DNA of 11,651 nucleotides. Source: Candidatus Shapirobacteria bacterium (GTDB lineage Bacteria > Patescibacteriota > Microgenomatia > UBA12405). A program made the translations under genes and the position numbers. Under the pieces are notes generated by a model. It did no database searches. It had not been told where the DNA came from and saw only the letters and a list, made by a program, of their open reading frames with translations. The DNA lies in assembly GCA_009885205.1 (NCBI GenBank), contig VFLE01000120.1, forward strand, positions 1 to 11,651, given 5' to 3'. Below, in pieces: positions 5,337-11,651 of the stretch; the first letter of the stretch is position 1; every line of letters starts with the position of its first letter.

Positions 5337-5382
5337 AATATTTTAACTGAATATTTTTATACAGTAGTTATATTAAAGATCA

Positions 5383-5985
5383 ATGAGAAAAATGAATTTT
5401 TACAACACAAATGGATATGTTCCGGATAATTCGAAACCTACTCAATTATTAACTTTTTCGACGCATCGAATTCCCATATCACAGCCCGCGCCTTACCTCG
5501 ATTATTCTCCTTCAACCGCCGAACCTTCGAAAAAAATAACGTGGGGAGAACCCACCTGGTTTTTGTTTCATACACTTGCACATAAAATTCGCGATGATAT
5601 GTTTCCGCTTTTAAAAGGAGAATTGTTTAATCTTATTAAAACTATATGCAGTACTCTCCCGTGCCAAGATTGTGCGACGCATGCCACAAATTATATGAAT
5701 AACATAAATTTTCAAGCAATTATTACAAAAGAACAATTAAAGGATATGTTGTTTGTTTTTCATAATTCAGTAAACGCGAAAAAAGGATATCCGTTATTTC
5801 CTCGTGACCAACTCGATAAAAAATATGATTTGGCGGTTACTTCGAATATTATCAATAATTTTTCGGTCCATTTTGAAAAAAAAACAAATAATTTGAGAAT
5901 GACTCCGAATAATTTTCACAGAACGCGCGCTATTTATCGTATAAAAGAATGGTTCAAACAATATATTCAGTTTTTTGATCCTTGA
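5383..5985 (+). CDS. Erv1/Alr-family thiol oxidoreductase
   Basis: This 200-residue protein belongs to the FAD-dependent sulfhydryl oxidases that NCLDVs use to form disulfides in virion proteins in the cytoplasm (poxvirus E10R, ASFV B119L, Mimivirus R596). It shows the family landmarks: WGEPTWFLFHTLAH (54-67), the active-site CxxC as LPCQDC (Cys94, Cys97) and HNSVN (127-131), which contributes to FAD binding, followed by KKGYPLFP. The core spans about 52-150. The second cysteine pair of mitochondrial Erv1 is absent, and Cys89 is the only other cysteine. A 50-residue Pro/Ser-rich N-terminus and a C-terminal tail to residue 200 with several basic residues flank the core. The first ATG (5383) is used; the second (5392, Met4) is nearly as good. 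Likely substrates include cysteine-rich proteins such as the one at 376-1233, by inference. Confidence 0.92.
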   Translation: MRKMNFYNTNGYVPDNSKPTQLLTFSTHRIPISQPAPYLDYSPSTAEPSKKITWGEPTWFLFHTLAHKIRDDMFPLLKGELFNLIKTICSTLPCQDCATHATNYMNNINFQAIITKEQLKDMLFVFHNSVNAKKGYPLFPRDQLDKKYDLAVTSNIINNFSVHFEKKTNNLRMTPNNFHRTRAIYRIKEWFKQYIQFFDP

Positions 5986-6005
5986 TTAGTTGAATCTTCA
6001 AGGGT
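5978..6005. terminator. Hairpin over the thiol oxidase stop codon
   Basis: ATCCTTGA (5978-5985) pairs with TCAAGGGT (5998-6005) over 8 positions with one G-U pair, leaving a 12-base loop. The first arm contains the stop codon TGA. The second arm lies inside the 16-base motif shared with the end of the window. It sits in a 33-base convergent gap, so a shared mRNA 3'-end signal is plausible. Confidence 0.4.
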
Positions 6006-6008
6006 GTA
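5993..6008 (+). repeat. 16-base motif, copy 1 (AATCTTCAAGGGTGTA)
   Basis: This exact 16-mer recurs in reverse complement at 11558-11573. Here it lies in the 33-base gap between the convergent thiol oxidase and membrane-protein genes. Both copies are intergenic and just downstream of + gene stops, which fits a 3'-end signal or a dispersed intergenic repeat. Confidence 0.55.
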
Positions 6009-6018
6009 TTTTAGTGTA

Positions 6019-6615
6019 TTATTTAGATTCTGTGTCTTTTTTAACCGATCTGCATCGATACATGCTTCGACTCGGTTGTGTGCAAACATCTTTGTTGCTT
6101 ATACCGCTAAAATAAGTCAAATTCGCAACTTTGGTAGAATCGATAATCATTGCCCATAAAACTCCAATCAACCCACCGATGATGAGCGCGGTTAATAAAA
6201 ATTCAGGTGTAGCACAGTTGTTCGATGTGCTCCAAATGAAATCGGCGACAACAATGACCGGGAATATAATAAATGTCGCAATGTTTTGCGTTTGTAAGTT
6301 ATTTATTCCAATGAAATAAGACAAATAAGCCAACGTGTATCCAAATACAGTCTGGCTTAAAGGTAACCTTGAAATTGGTTCATTTGCTCCTAAAGTCAAC
6401 ATATTGCATTTGGCACTTGCGATCATAGGCTCTGTTGATTTGGGTAATACATTACCGATTACAACAGTAGTTACAGCGGCTATTAATAATCCGACGAGAT
6501 AAATAAGTCCTTTGAAATCTTGGTTAAATATAGATTGAAGAGCAAAATAACTAACAATAATGAATGGCGCTAGCCTGAAAAACAAATAGACTAAATTGAT
6601 AATATTCAAATCCAT
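6019..6615 (-). CDS. Multi-TM membrane protein conserved in giant viruses
   Basis: The 198-residue protein has about five hydrophobic helices, near 7-28, 35-55, 88-104, 111-129 and 139-158, and a basic C-terminal tail. Cysteines lie at 70, 134, 178 and 188, outside the helices, and could form disulfides. ISRLPLSQTVFGYTLAYL before the third helix, the NCATPEF stretch and the C-terminal VCTQPSRSMYRC segment look like the conserved parts of a membrane-protein type I recall from Imitervirales genomes. No function is known to me; a virion membrane component is the simplest guess. It lies 64 bases downstream of Lon on the same strand, without AAAATTGA in between. Confidence 0.82.
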   Translation of the reverse strand: MDLNIINLVYLFFRLAPFIIVSYFALQSIFNQDFKGLIYLVGLLIAAVTTVVIGNVLPKSTEPMIASAKCNMLTLGANEPISRLPLSQTVFGYTLAYLSYFIGINNLQTQNIATFIIFPVIVVADFIWSTSNNCATPEFLLTALIIGGLIGVLWAMIIDSTKVANLTYFSGISNKDVCTQPSRSMYRCRSVKKDTESK

Positions 6616-6679
6616 TTATTATTTCGATAATTTATATTATTCGTAGATAATGTTCCGATGTATACAATGTCTTGGACGT

Positions 6680-9600
6680 TTATTCAAATATATATGGCAT
6701 GGCCTCGTTTATTGTGTTTATCGGTATAAATTTAATTCCTGATTTTTCAAAATAATGGCCATATTTTCGATTGCATTCTTCGAAATCCTGCTTATTTTCA
6801 ATGGGATATAAAAATGTTTTCACGCCGGATCGAATTCCGCCTATTATTTTTATATCTAGACCCCCAATGGCAAGAACATTTCCTTGCAATGTGATTTCGC
6901 CAGTAATCGCCACCTGATTTTTTATTTTCCGATTGTTAAATAAACTATAAATAGCAAGGGAAATGGCTAGACCCGCAGATGGGCCGTCTTTGGAAACAGC
7001 GCCCTCTGGACAATGCACATGGATTCCTTGTTTGTACATCTTGGACCTTTCCACTATTTTGTTTTGTGCTTCACGCGACGTCAATGCCCATGCCAGAGTT
7101 TTCGCGACATTCATGCTTTCCTTCATGACATCACCTTGCATTCCGGTTAAATGTAAATCTAAAAACCTTTCCGAAGGGAAATAAGCACACTCAATTGGTA
7201 TTATTCCTCCTTTTCCAGTTGAACTTGCCCATAGCCCGTTTATGATTCCTATTTTGGGGTCAGAATGTATTTTTCGTTCAGACATTTTTTTGTATTTTTT
7301 TAAATAGGTTTTCCCTAAACAATCTTTATCTATAATGATGGGCAATTTATAATCGCGGGTTGTGTCCAAGAGCTCCATATTTATTTCTCCATATAAATCG
7401 AATAAAGTCTCCTTCAGTTTTCTAACACCAGGTTCCATAGTATAAGTGTCAATCATATATTCGATTGTTTCATCGGGCATAACAACCGTATTTTCAAACC
7501 CTAGTTTTTTATTCATTTCCGGTAAAATGTAATCTTTCGCAATGACAATTTTATCGTCCCACGACAAGTTGTCGAATTTTACTCTATGTATTCGGTCAAG
7601 GAGAATGTGATCTATCTGATCGGGATCGTTATATGAAAAGATGAAAAGAACCTTGGATAAATCAATGGGTATTCCATTAAAATATTTGTCTTGGAATTCC
7701 GAGTTTTGGGTTGAATCAATCGCGTGCGTCAAGATGCTTATTATTTCTCTTCCTTGTTCTGTTTTGCTCACTTTGTCAAGCTCATCGATATAGATGATTG
7801 GATTCATACATTTTGCGTCCATCAATATATCAACAATCTTCCCCCAAGAAGAATTTACGTATGTGTAGTTATGCCCCTCAAGCGTGGAACCATTACACGA
7901 TCCACCCAGAGCAATAAACGCAAAGGGTCTAGGATTACCATTTTCATCTTTCAAACAATTAGAAAGACCCCGTTTTGCCAAAGACGTTTTTCCTATTCCG
8001 GGAGATCCTTCAAATCCAAAACAATATCCAGTCTGTTCACCAGTTATCCATTGCGATATAATTTTAAGTATTTGCGATTTTGCACCTTGGTGTGCATAGA
8101 TGGATTCTTCAAGGGACGAATTTATTTCGATCAGAGCGGATTGGATAGAGCTTATTTCATTTTTTATAGTGGCAATTTTGCTTTCTATTTTGGAGTGAGG
8201 GTTATTCGGATCTATAATATTGTTTATTTTCAGTTTTAATGCGAATGAAAAATTTGAAATAGTTTTTGAAATGACATGAATCAATTGGGTCCGATTTGCG
8301 GTAGAAATTGATACGTCAAAATGATTATCAATCTTCTTTATGTGCCTAGCAATATCTACCAATTTTGTTTTACTCAAAGAAGGTATTGTTTTTTCGGAAT
8401 AATCGATAATATCGGATATTAATTTATTTTCTATCTTTTCTGTGATTTTGCTTATTTCAAATATCGTATATTTTTGTTTAGGTTCTTCAAAATGAGCGGA
8501 AATTTCCAATAATTCGCGAAATATCTCGTTTATTTCTTCCATTTTGCATAAAATAGGCTCCCGCCTGTAAGTTTGAAACGGAATTCGCATAAGACCTTCT
8601 AAATATTGTTTTGCTTTATTTGCCTGATCGTCCGGTCTTCCTTTTATTTCTTTCAGTTTTTCCATTGCTTTGTCTTTTATACGGTCATTTGCTTTCAATA
8701 AAATAATTTGTTGTTCCAATGATACGCGATTTACGTCGTATTTATTTGACATTTCATTCGAATATTGTATTGTATTTTTCATCACACCTTTAAAATATAT
8801 TTTTATCTTCCAAGGGAAACTGTCATAAATTATGGTTTGTCTGTCTATTTCCGTTTTATCGATTTGATCTATTGTTTTTTCGCAAGTTAATAAATCGTAC
8901 AATATATAAGCTACATAATGAATGTCATGTTCATTTTCATATGTTAATAAATGAATAAGCAAATTACGCTGATGCAACAAATCCATATCCAAGAATTTTT
9001 TAATTGTCGAATTTAAATTGCTGCTTTTTATATTTTTGATATCAATCATAATACAGTTATATTTTTTATGAATATCGCCATTGCTATATAGCAGATAGTC
9101 TTTTAAAGTGAACGCATTTACCATTCTTAACATGGTTGTTTTATCAATATTTTGTGGATGGTTGTTTACGTATTCTACTATTTCTGCGTTTCGACTCGAT
9201 ATATATTTTTCTTTGACCAACCATTCTATATTTATATTGTCGATAAACCCGTACAAGATGAGTGTTTTTTTAAGGACCTCGTTTTGCACAATGATTCTAA
9301 TTCCATGCACGGAAAAAAGAAAGGAATTGCGAAATGAATCGCATTCTAGACAGTGAATACTATCCAATTCTTCCAATTCGGGTTTATTTGTATCTATTCT
9401 TTGTTTTGATTGGGCGATTTTCCAATTAAATGCTTTGTAACCTACATAGGACGTATGGTTTTTAATCAACTCGAATTTTGATAAAAATAACTCTTCGTCG
9501 ATATCGCGCCGATTGCTTGTTAGACAATAATCTTTTCCAAACGTCACGTAAAAAATATCATCCACATTGTTTGTTCCAAATTCGGCGAGAAGTATGGACA

Positions 9601-9886
9601 ATTTGTCAAATATTTTTTGCATTTCGGACAAAGTTTCATTTTGACTTATATTTTTTTCGTTGGTGGCGGCATAGTTGGTTTCAAATTGTTTTATTCTTTT
9701 GCATAATTCACTTAAATTATTATTGCAAATATTAAATTCACAGTTACTAAATAGACCAAAATTTTTATGTTTTAAAATTGCCGACGCAATATTTTGTATA
9801 ATTTTATGCGCTTTTGATATTTTTTCCGATACAAAATTGTTAAAATTTGCATCGGAATGAATATCTCGGTCCCCCCCATTCATCAT
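6680..9886 (-). CDS. lon: ATP-dependent Lon protease, giant-virus form
   Basis: The 1068-residue protein is a Lon-type AAA+ serine protease, with a long N-terminal region, an ATPase and a C-terminal protease. Walker A is GSPGIGKT (627-634, Lys633), followed by SLAKRGL. Walker B is IIYIDELDK (Asp701, Glu702). FIFSYND supplies sensor 1 and LLDRIHR the arginine-finger region. The protease carries KDGPSAG with nucleophile Ser970. GEITLQGNVLAIGG with Lys1013 follows, exactly 43 residues after the serine as in E. coli Lon (Ser679, Lys722). So both activities look intact. The first ~600 residues do not resemble the bacterial LON substrate-binding domain. They are mostly helical and contain an isolated CLEC pair (179-182). 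The region just before Walker A (YAHQGAKSQI) matches the usual YGHEDAK-type linker. The protein is longer than bacterial Lon (about 780). Two tandem ATGs start it, and a run of seven C on the + strand (9871-9877) falls at codons 4-6. Proteolysis of misfolded or specific viral proteins in the infected cell is the likely role. Confidence 0.95.
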   Translation of the reverse strand: MMNGGDRDIHSDANFNNFVSEKISKAHKIIQNIASAILKHKNFGLFSNCEFNICNNNLSELCKRIKQFETNYAATNEKNISQNETLSEMQKIFDKLSILLAEFGTNNVDDIFYVTFGKDYCLTSNRRDIDEELFLSKFELIKNHTSYVGYKAFNWKIAQSKQRIDTNKPELEELDSIHCLECDSFRNSFLFSVHGIRIIVQNEVLKKTLILYGFIDNINIEWLVKEKYISSRNAEIVEYVNNHPQNIDKTTMLRMVNAFTLKDYLLYSNGDIHKKYNCIMIDIKNIKSSNLNSTIKKFLDMDLLHQRNLLIHLLTYENEHDIHYVAYILYDLLTCEKTIDQIDKTEIDRQTIIYDSFPWKIKIYFKGVMKNTIQYSNEMSNKYDVNRVSLEQQIILLKANDRIKDKAMEKLKEIKGRPDDQANKAKQYLEGLMRIPFQTYRREPILCKMEEINEIFRELLEISAHFEEPKQKYTIFEISKITEKIENKLISDIIDYSEKTIPSLSKTKLVDIARHIKKIDNHFDVSISTANRTQLIHVISKTISNFSFALKLKINNIIDPNNPHSKIESKIATIKNEISSIQSALIEINSSLEESIYAHQGAKSQILKIISQWITGEQTGYCFGFEGSPGIGKTSLAKRGLSNCLKDENGNPRPFAFIALGGSCNGSTLEGHNYTYVNSSWGKIVDILMDAKCMNPIIYIDELDKVSKTEQGREIISILTHAIDSTQNSEFQDKYFNGIPIDLSKVLFIFSYNDPDQIDHILLDRIHRVKFDNLSWDDKIVIAKDYILPEMNKKLGFENTVVMPDETIEYMIDTYTMEPGVRKLKETLFDLYGEINMELLDTTRDYKLPIIIDKDCLGKTYLKKYKKMSERKIHSDPKIGIINGLWASSTGKGGIIPIECAYFPSERFLDLHLTGMQGDVMKESMNVAKTLAWALTSREAQNKIVERSKMYKQGIHVHCPEGAVSKDGPSAGLAISLAIYSLFNNRKIKNQVAITGEITLQGNVLAIGGLDIKIIGGIRSGVKTFLYPIENKQDFEECNRKYGHYFEKSGIKFIPINTINEAMPYIFE

Positions 9887-9949
9887 TTTTTTCTAGCTTT
9901 TCTTACATTATCCCGTTATTTTTTTGCAAATGATATAAAAAGTAAAAGA

Positions 9950-9960
9950 CATATAATATA
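9950..9960 (+). promoter_or_regulatory. AT box abutting the XRN start
   Basis: CATATAATATA directly precedes the ATG at 9961, in the 74-base divergent region shared with Lon. It resembles the boxes at 1853, 2680 and 3108, so a late-type promoter or initiator is likely. On the Lon side I see no AAAATTGA or TATA box. Confidence 0.4.
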
Positions 9961-11523
9961 ATGGGAATTCCAAGCTATTTTTCGTATATTATTAAAAATT
10001 ATTCTAATATTATACGTGATTTACGGGCTATTAATTCAAATGAGCAAAAATTTCATCATTTATATATGGATTGTAATTCCATTATATACGACGTTTTCAG
10101 AGAAATTGAAAATTCTGACACTATGAATGTATATCAATTAGAAGAATTGATTATATCCAACGTTCTACAAAAAATAGACGGGTATTTGGAATTTATAAAA
10201 CCGGAGAAAACCGCTTATATTGCGTTTGATGGCGTAGCTCCCTTGGCGAAGATGGAGCAACAGCGCAGTCGACGCTATAAAAATATTTCTAACCAAGGAT
10301 GGTCTACTGCAAACATTACACCCGGAACGAATTTTATGAAAAAATTATCTTCGAGAACAAAGCAATATTTTTCTGCATATGAAAATAAACTCGGCATAAA
10401 AAAAATACTTATATCAACGTCCGATGAGCCGGGGGAGGGGGAACACAAAATGTTTCAATATGTAAGAGATAATGCTATTCTACCGGGGGAAACCGGAGCG
10501 GTTTATGGTTTGGATTCCGATCTGATAATGCTTTCTATTTTCCATTGTCGCCTGTTTGAAAATTTGTATATTTTTCGCGAGGCAAACGAATTTGTAAAAA
10601 GTTCAATCACATTAAACGGGTCTCATTCGTGTTATTTTATGGATATAAAGCTGCTTTCTGAATCAATTCTCTGTGAAATGCAATGTGGAATGGCAGATAA
10701 ACATCGTATTTATGATTATGTTTTTTTATGCTTTTTTTTAGGAAATGATTTTTTACCGCATTTTCCAAGTTTAAACATACGAACTCATGGAATAACCGTT
10801 TTGTTGGATATATATAGACTTTTCGTAGGCAATTACGCTGATCGGTTTCTTATTTCGAAACTGTCTATGAAAATAAATTGGAAATATGTCCATCTTTTTT
10901 TAAAAGAATTGTCCAAGAGAGAACATGATTATATATTGCAAGAATATAAGGTTCGTGAAAAGTGGGATAAACGATATTGGGGGTCAACTACAGAGGAAGA
11001 ACGAGAAACACTAAAACAAAGCGTTCCTGTTATTTATAGGCCCTGTGAAAATTACATATGTCCAAGCGAAAAGGGGTGGGAGAAACGATATTATAAATGC
11101 CTGTTTCGCGGCAAAGACGAGAAATCAATCTGTTTAAATTATTTGGAGGGATTAGAATGGGTGTTTAAATATTACACGGTGGAATGTCCAAACTGGAGAT
11201 GGAAATACAATTACGACTACCCACCGCTTTTGTCCGATTTATGTAAACACGCACCTAAAAATGAAATAGACCTTATTCAATGCTCCGGCAAAAAAAATAT
11301 ACCCGTATCTCCCAATGTGCAATTGGCCTATGTCCTCCCACCCGCGAGCCACCATTTACTTGAGCGCCGCGTTCATGATATTCTGGAAAAAAATTATTCA
11401 GAATTTTATCCTAGAGACTATACGTATCAATGGGCATTTTGCCGCTATTTGTGGGAAGCACATGCGGAATTGCCTGAAATTTCTGATGCGATTTTGGATA
11501 AATGGCAAATTTTATTGAAGTAG
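9961..11523 (+). CDS. XRN-family 5'-3' exoribonuclease
   Basis: The 520-residue protein starts MGIPSYFSYI, the exact kind of N-terminus of Xrn1/Rat1 (start therefore certain). The XRN catalytic motifs are all present: YMDCNS (Asp37), IAFDGVAPLAKMEQQRSRRY (Asp90, Lys97 and Arg residues), GEGEHK (Glu159, Glu161), GLDSDLIML (Asp185, Asp187) and GNDFLPHFPSL (Asp263). The second conserved region follows, with GLEWVFKYYTVECPNWRWKY, then a VLPPASHHLL and FYPRDY segment as in Xrn1's helical domain. It thus has the full catalytic core but ends there, without the PAZ/Tudor and C-terminal domains of Xrn1 (about 1500 residues). Such enzymes degrade 5'-monophosphate RNA after decapping. In a giant virus this could clear host or viral mRNA, and relatives have such genes. 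It is divergent from Lon. Confidence 0.93.
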   Translation: MGIPSYFSYIIKNYSNIIRDLRAINSNEQKFHHLYMDCNSIIYDVFREIENSDTMNVYQLEELIISNVLQKIDGYLEFIKPEKTAYIAFDGVAPLAKMEQQRSRRYKNISNQGWSTANITPGTNFMKKLSSRTKQYFSAYENKLGIKKILISTSDEPGEGEHKMFQYVRDNAILPGETGAVYGLDSDLIMLSIFHCRLFENLYIFREANEFVKSSITLNGSHSCYFMDIKLLSESILCEMQCGMADKHRIYDYVFLCFFLGNDFLPHFPSLNIRTHGITVLLDIYRLFVGNYADRFLISKLSMKINWKYVHLFLKELSKREHDYILQEYKVREKWDKRYWGSTTEEERETLKQSVPVIYRPCENYICPSEKGWEKRYYKCLFRGKDEKSICLNYLEGLEWVFKYYTVECPNWRWKYNYDYPPLLSDLCKHAPKNEIDLIQCSGKKNIPVSPNVQLAYVLPPASHHLLERRVHDILEKNYSEFYPRDYTYQWAFCRYLWEAHAELPEISDAILDKWQILLK

Positions 11524-11547
11524 GGAGAGCAGAAATGTTGTTATCGG

Positions 11548-11577
11548 TATAAATCTTTACACCCTTGAAGATTTATA
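11548..11577. terminator. Perfect 10-bp hairpin downstream of XRN
   Basis: TATAAATCTT (11548-11557) and AAGATTTATA (11568-11577) are perfect complements with a 10-base loop (tacacccttg). The hairpin begins 25 bases after the XRN stop, fitting a Mimivirus-type mRNA 3'-end signal. An ATG immediately follows the second arm but opens only 14 codons. Confidence 0.6.
11558..11573 (-). repeat. 16-base motif, copy 2 (AATCTTCAAGGGTGTA on the minus strand)
   Basis: This is the reverse complement of the 16-mer at 5993-6008. Here it covers the hairpin loop and most of its second arm. The flanks of the two copies differ, so the match is exactly 16 bases. Confidence 0.55.
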
Positions 11578-11579
11578 AT

Positions 11580-11651
11580 GGGACACCCCACGCGAAGCAG
11601 AGGCGTCTCAATAGAGATTTAAGGGCAACTTTGCTACGCTTAACCTATAAA
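11580..11651. other. GC-richer intergenic tail with imperfect hairpin
   Basis: The final 72 bases are visibly richer in G and C than other gaps in the window. GGGACACC (11580-11587) and GGCGTCTC (11602-11609) pair at 7 of 8 positions (one G-U) around a 14-base loop containing GCGAAGC. TTAAG (11619-11623) and CTTAA (11639-11643) form a second, weak inverted repeat. No gene is supported: the + frame from 11578 gives 14 codons and the minus frame is open for only 13. This may be the edge of a dispersed intergenic repeat, or the end of a convergent gene. Confidence 0.35.

Noticed and set aside
7724..8239. 171-codon + frame inside the Lon gene
   Set aside because: It runs antisense to the Lon ATPase region, which has intact Walker motifs; the translation resembles no protein and there is no upstream signal.
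9871..9877. Run of seven C at the Lon start as a frameshift
   Set aside because: The frame with two tandem ATGs reads through it directly into the Lon protein, and no alternative N-terminus is suggested in another frame.
11608..11649. C-terminal end of a minus-strand gene (13 open codons before TGA)
   Set aside because: It is too short to judge and shows no recognisable motif; it needs the sequence to the right of the window.

Overview
The window reads as a dense stretch of a large nucleocytoplasmic DNA virus genome, most likely of the order Imitervirales (Mimivirus relatives, including the algal 'mesomimivirus' group). Three things point there: a viral-style fused RPB3/RPB11 RNA polymerase subunit next to an RPB10 subunit, a set of small proteins of types widespread in giant viruses (DUF5760-like, a CGPCG protein, an Erv1-like thiol oxidase, several short membrane proteins), and the early-promoter octamer AAAATTGA of Mimivirus upstream of three genes. 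The sequence is AT-rich and nearly all coding, with intergenic gaps of about 10 to 130 bases and no introns, tRNAs, CRISPR arrays or insertion sequences that I can see. The order assignment is inference; no host can be read from the sequence.

Layout. Bases 1-290 hold the 3' end of an O-GlcNAc-transferase-like glycosyltransferase (+). It converges on a minus-strand pair at 376-1540, a two-TM membrane protein and a cysteine-rich protein, which overlap at a run of 11 A and may be one gene split by a frameshift. From 1610 to 2881 four + genes follow: RPB10, a basic glycine-glycine protein, a three-TM protein and a small proline-rich protein. A minus-strand CGPCG protein (2894-3109) sits back to back with RPB3/11 (3232-4338, +), followed by a putative zinc-binding protein (4417-4932, +). 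A DUF5760-like gene (4946-5299, -) is divergent from an Erv1-like thiol oxidase (5383-5985, +). On the minus strand lie a multi-TM protein (6019-6615) and a 1068-residue Lon protease (6680-9886). Divergent from Lon is an XRN-type 5'-3' exoribonuclease (9961-11523, +). The last 128 bases carry a perfect hairpin and a GC-richer intergenic tail.

How the genes fit together. RPB10 and RPB3/11 belong to the viral transcription apparatus. The XRN exonuclease would degrade uncapped or decapped RNA, the Erv1-like protein would make disulfide bonds in virion proteins in the cytoplasm, and Lon would handle protein quality control or processing. The membrane, basic and cysteine-rich small proteins are plausible virion components, but nothing in the window proves this. 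Upstream regions fall into two apparent classes: AAAATTGA 37-43 bases before the ATG (RPB10, RPB3/11, the zinc-binding protein), and TATA-rich boxes abutting the ATG (several other genes), suggesting early and late expression. Several gene junctions carry perfect or near-perfect hairpins of the kind Mimivirus uses for mRNA 3' ends. I found no clearly new multigene system. The best leads are the split membrane/cysteine-rich gene, the hairpins and shared 16-base motif, and the basic GG protein.
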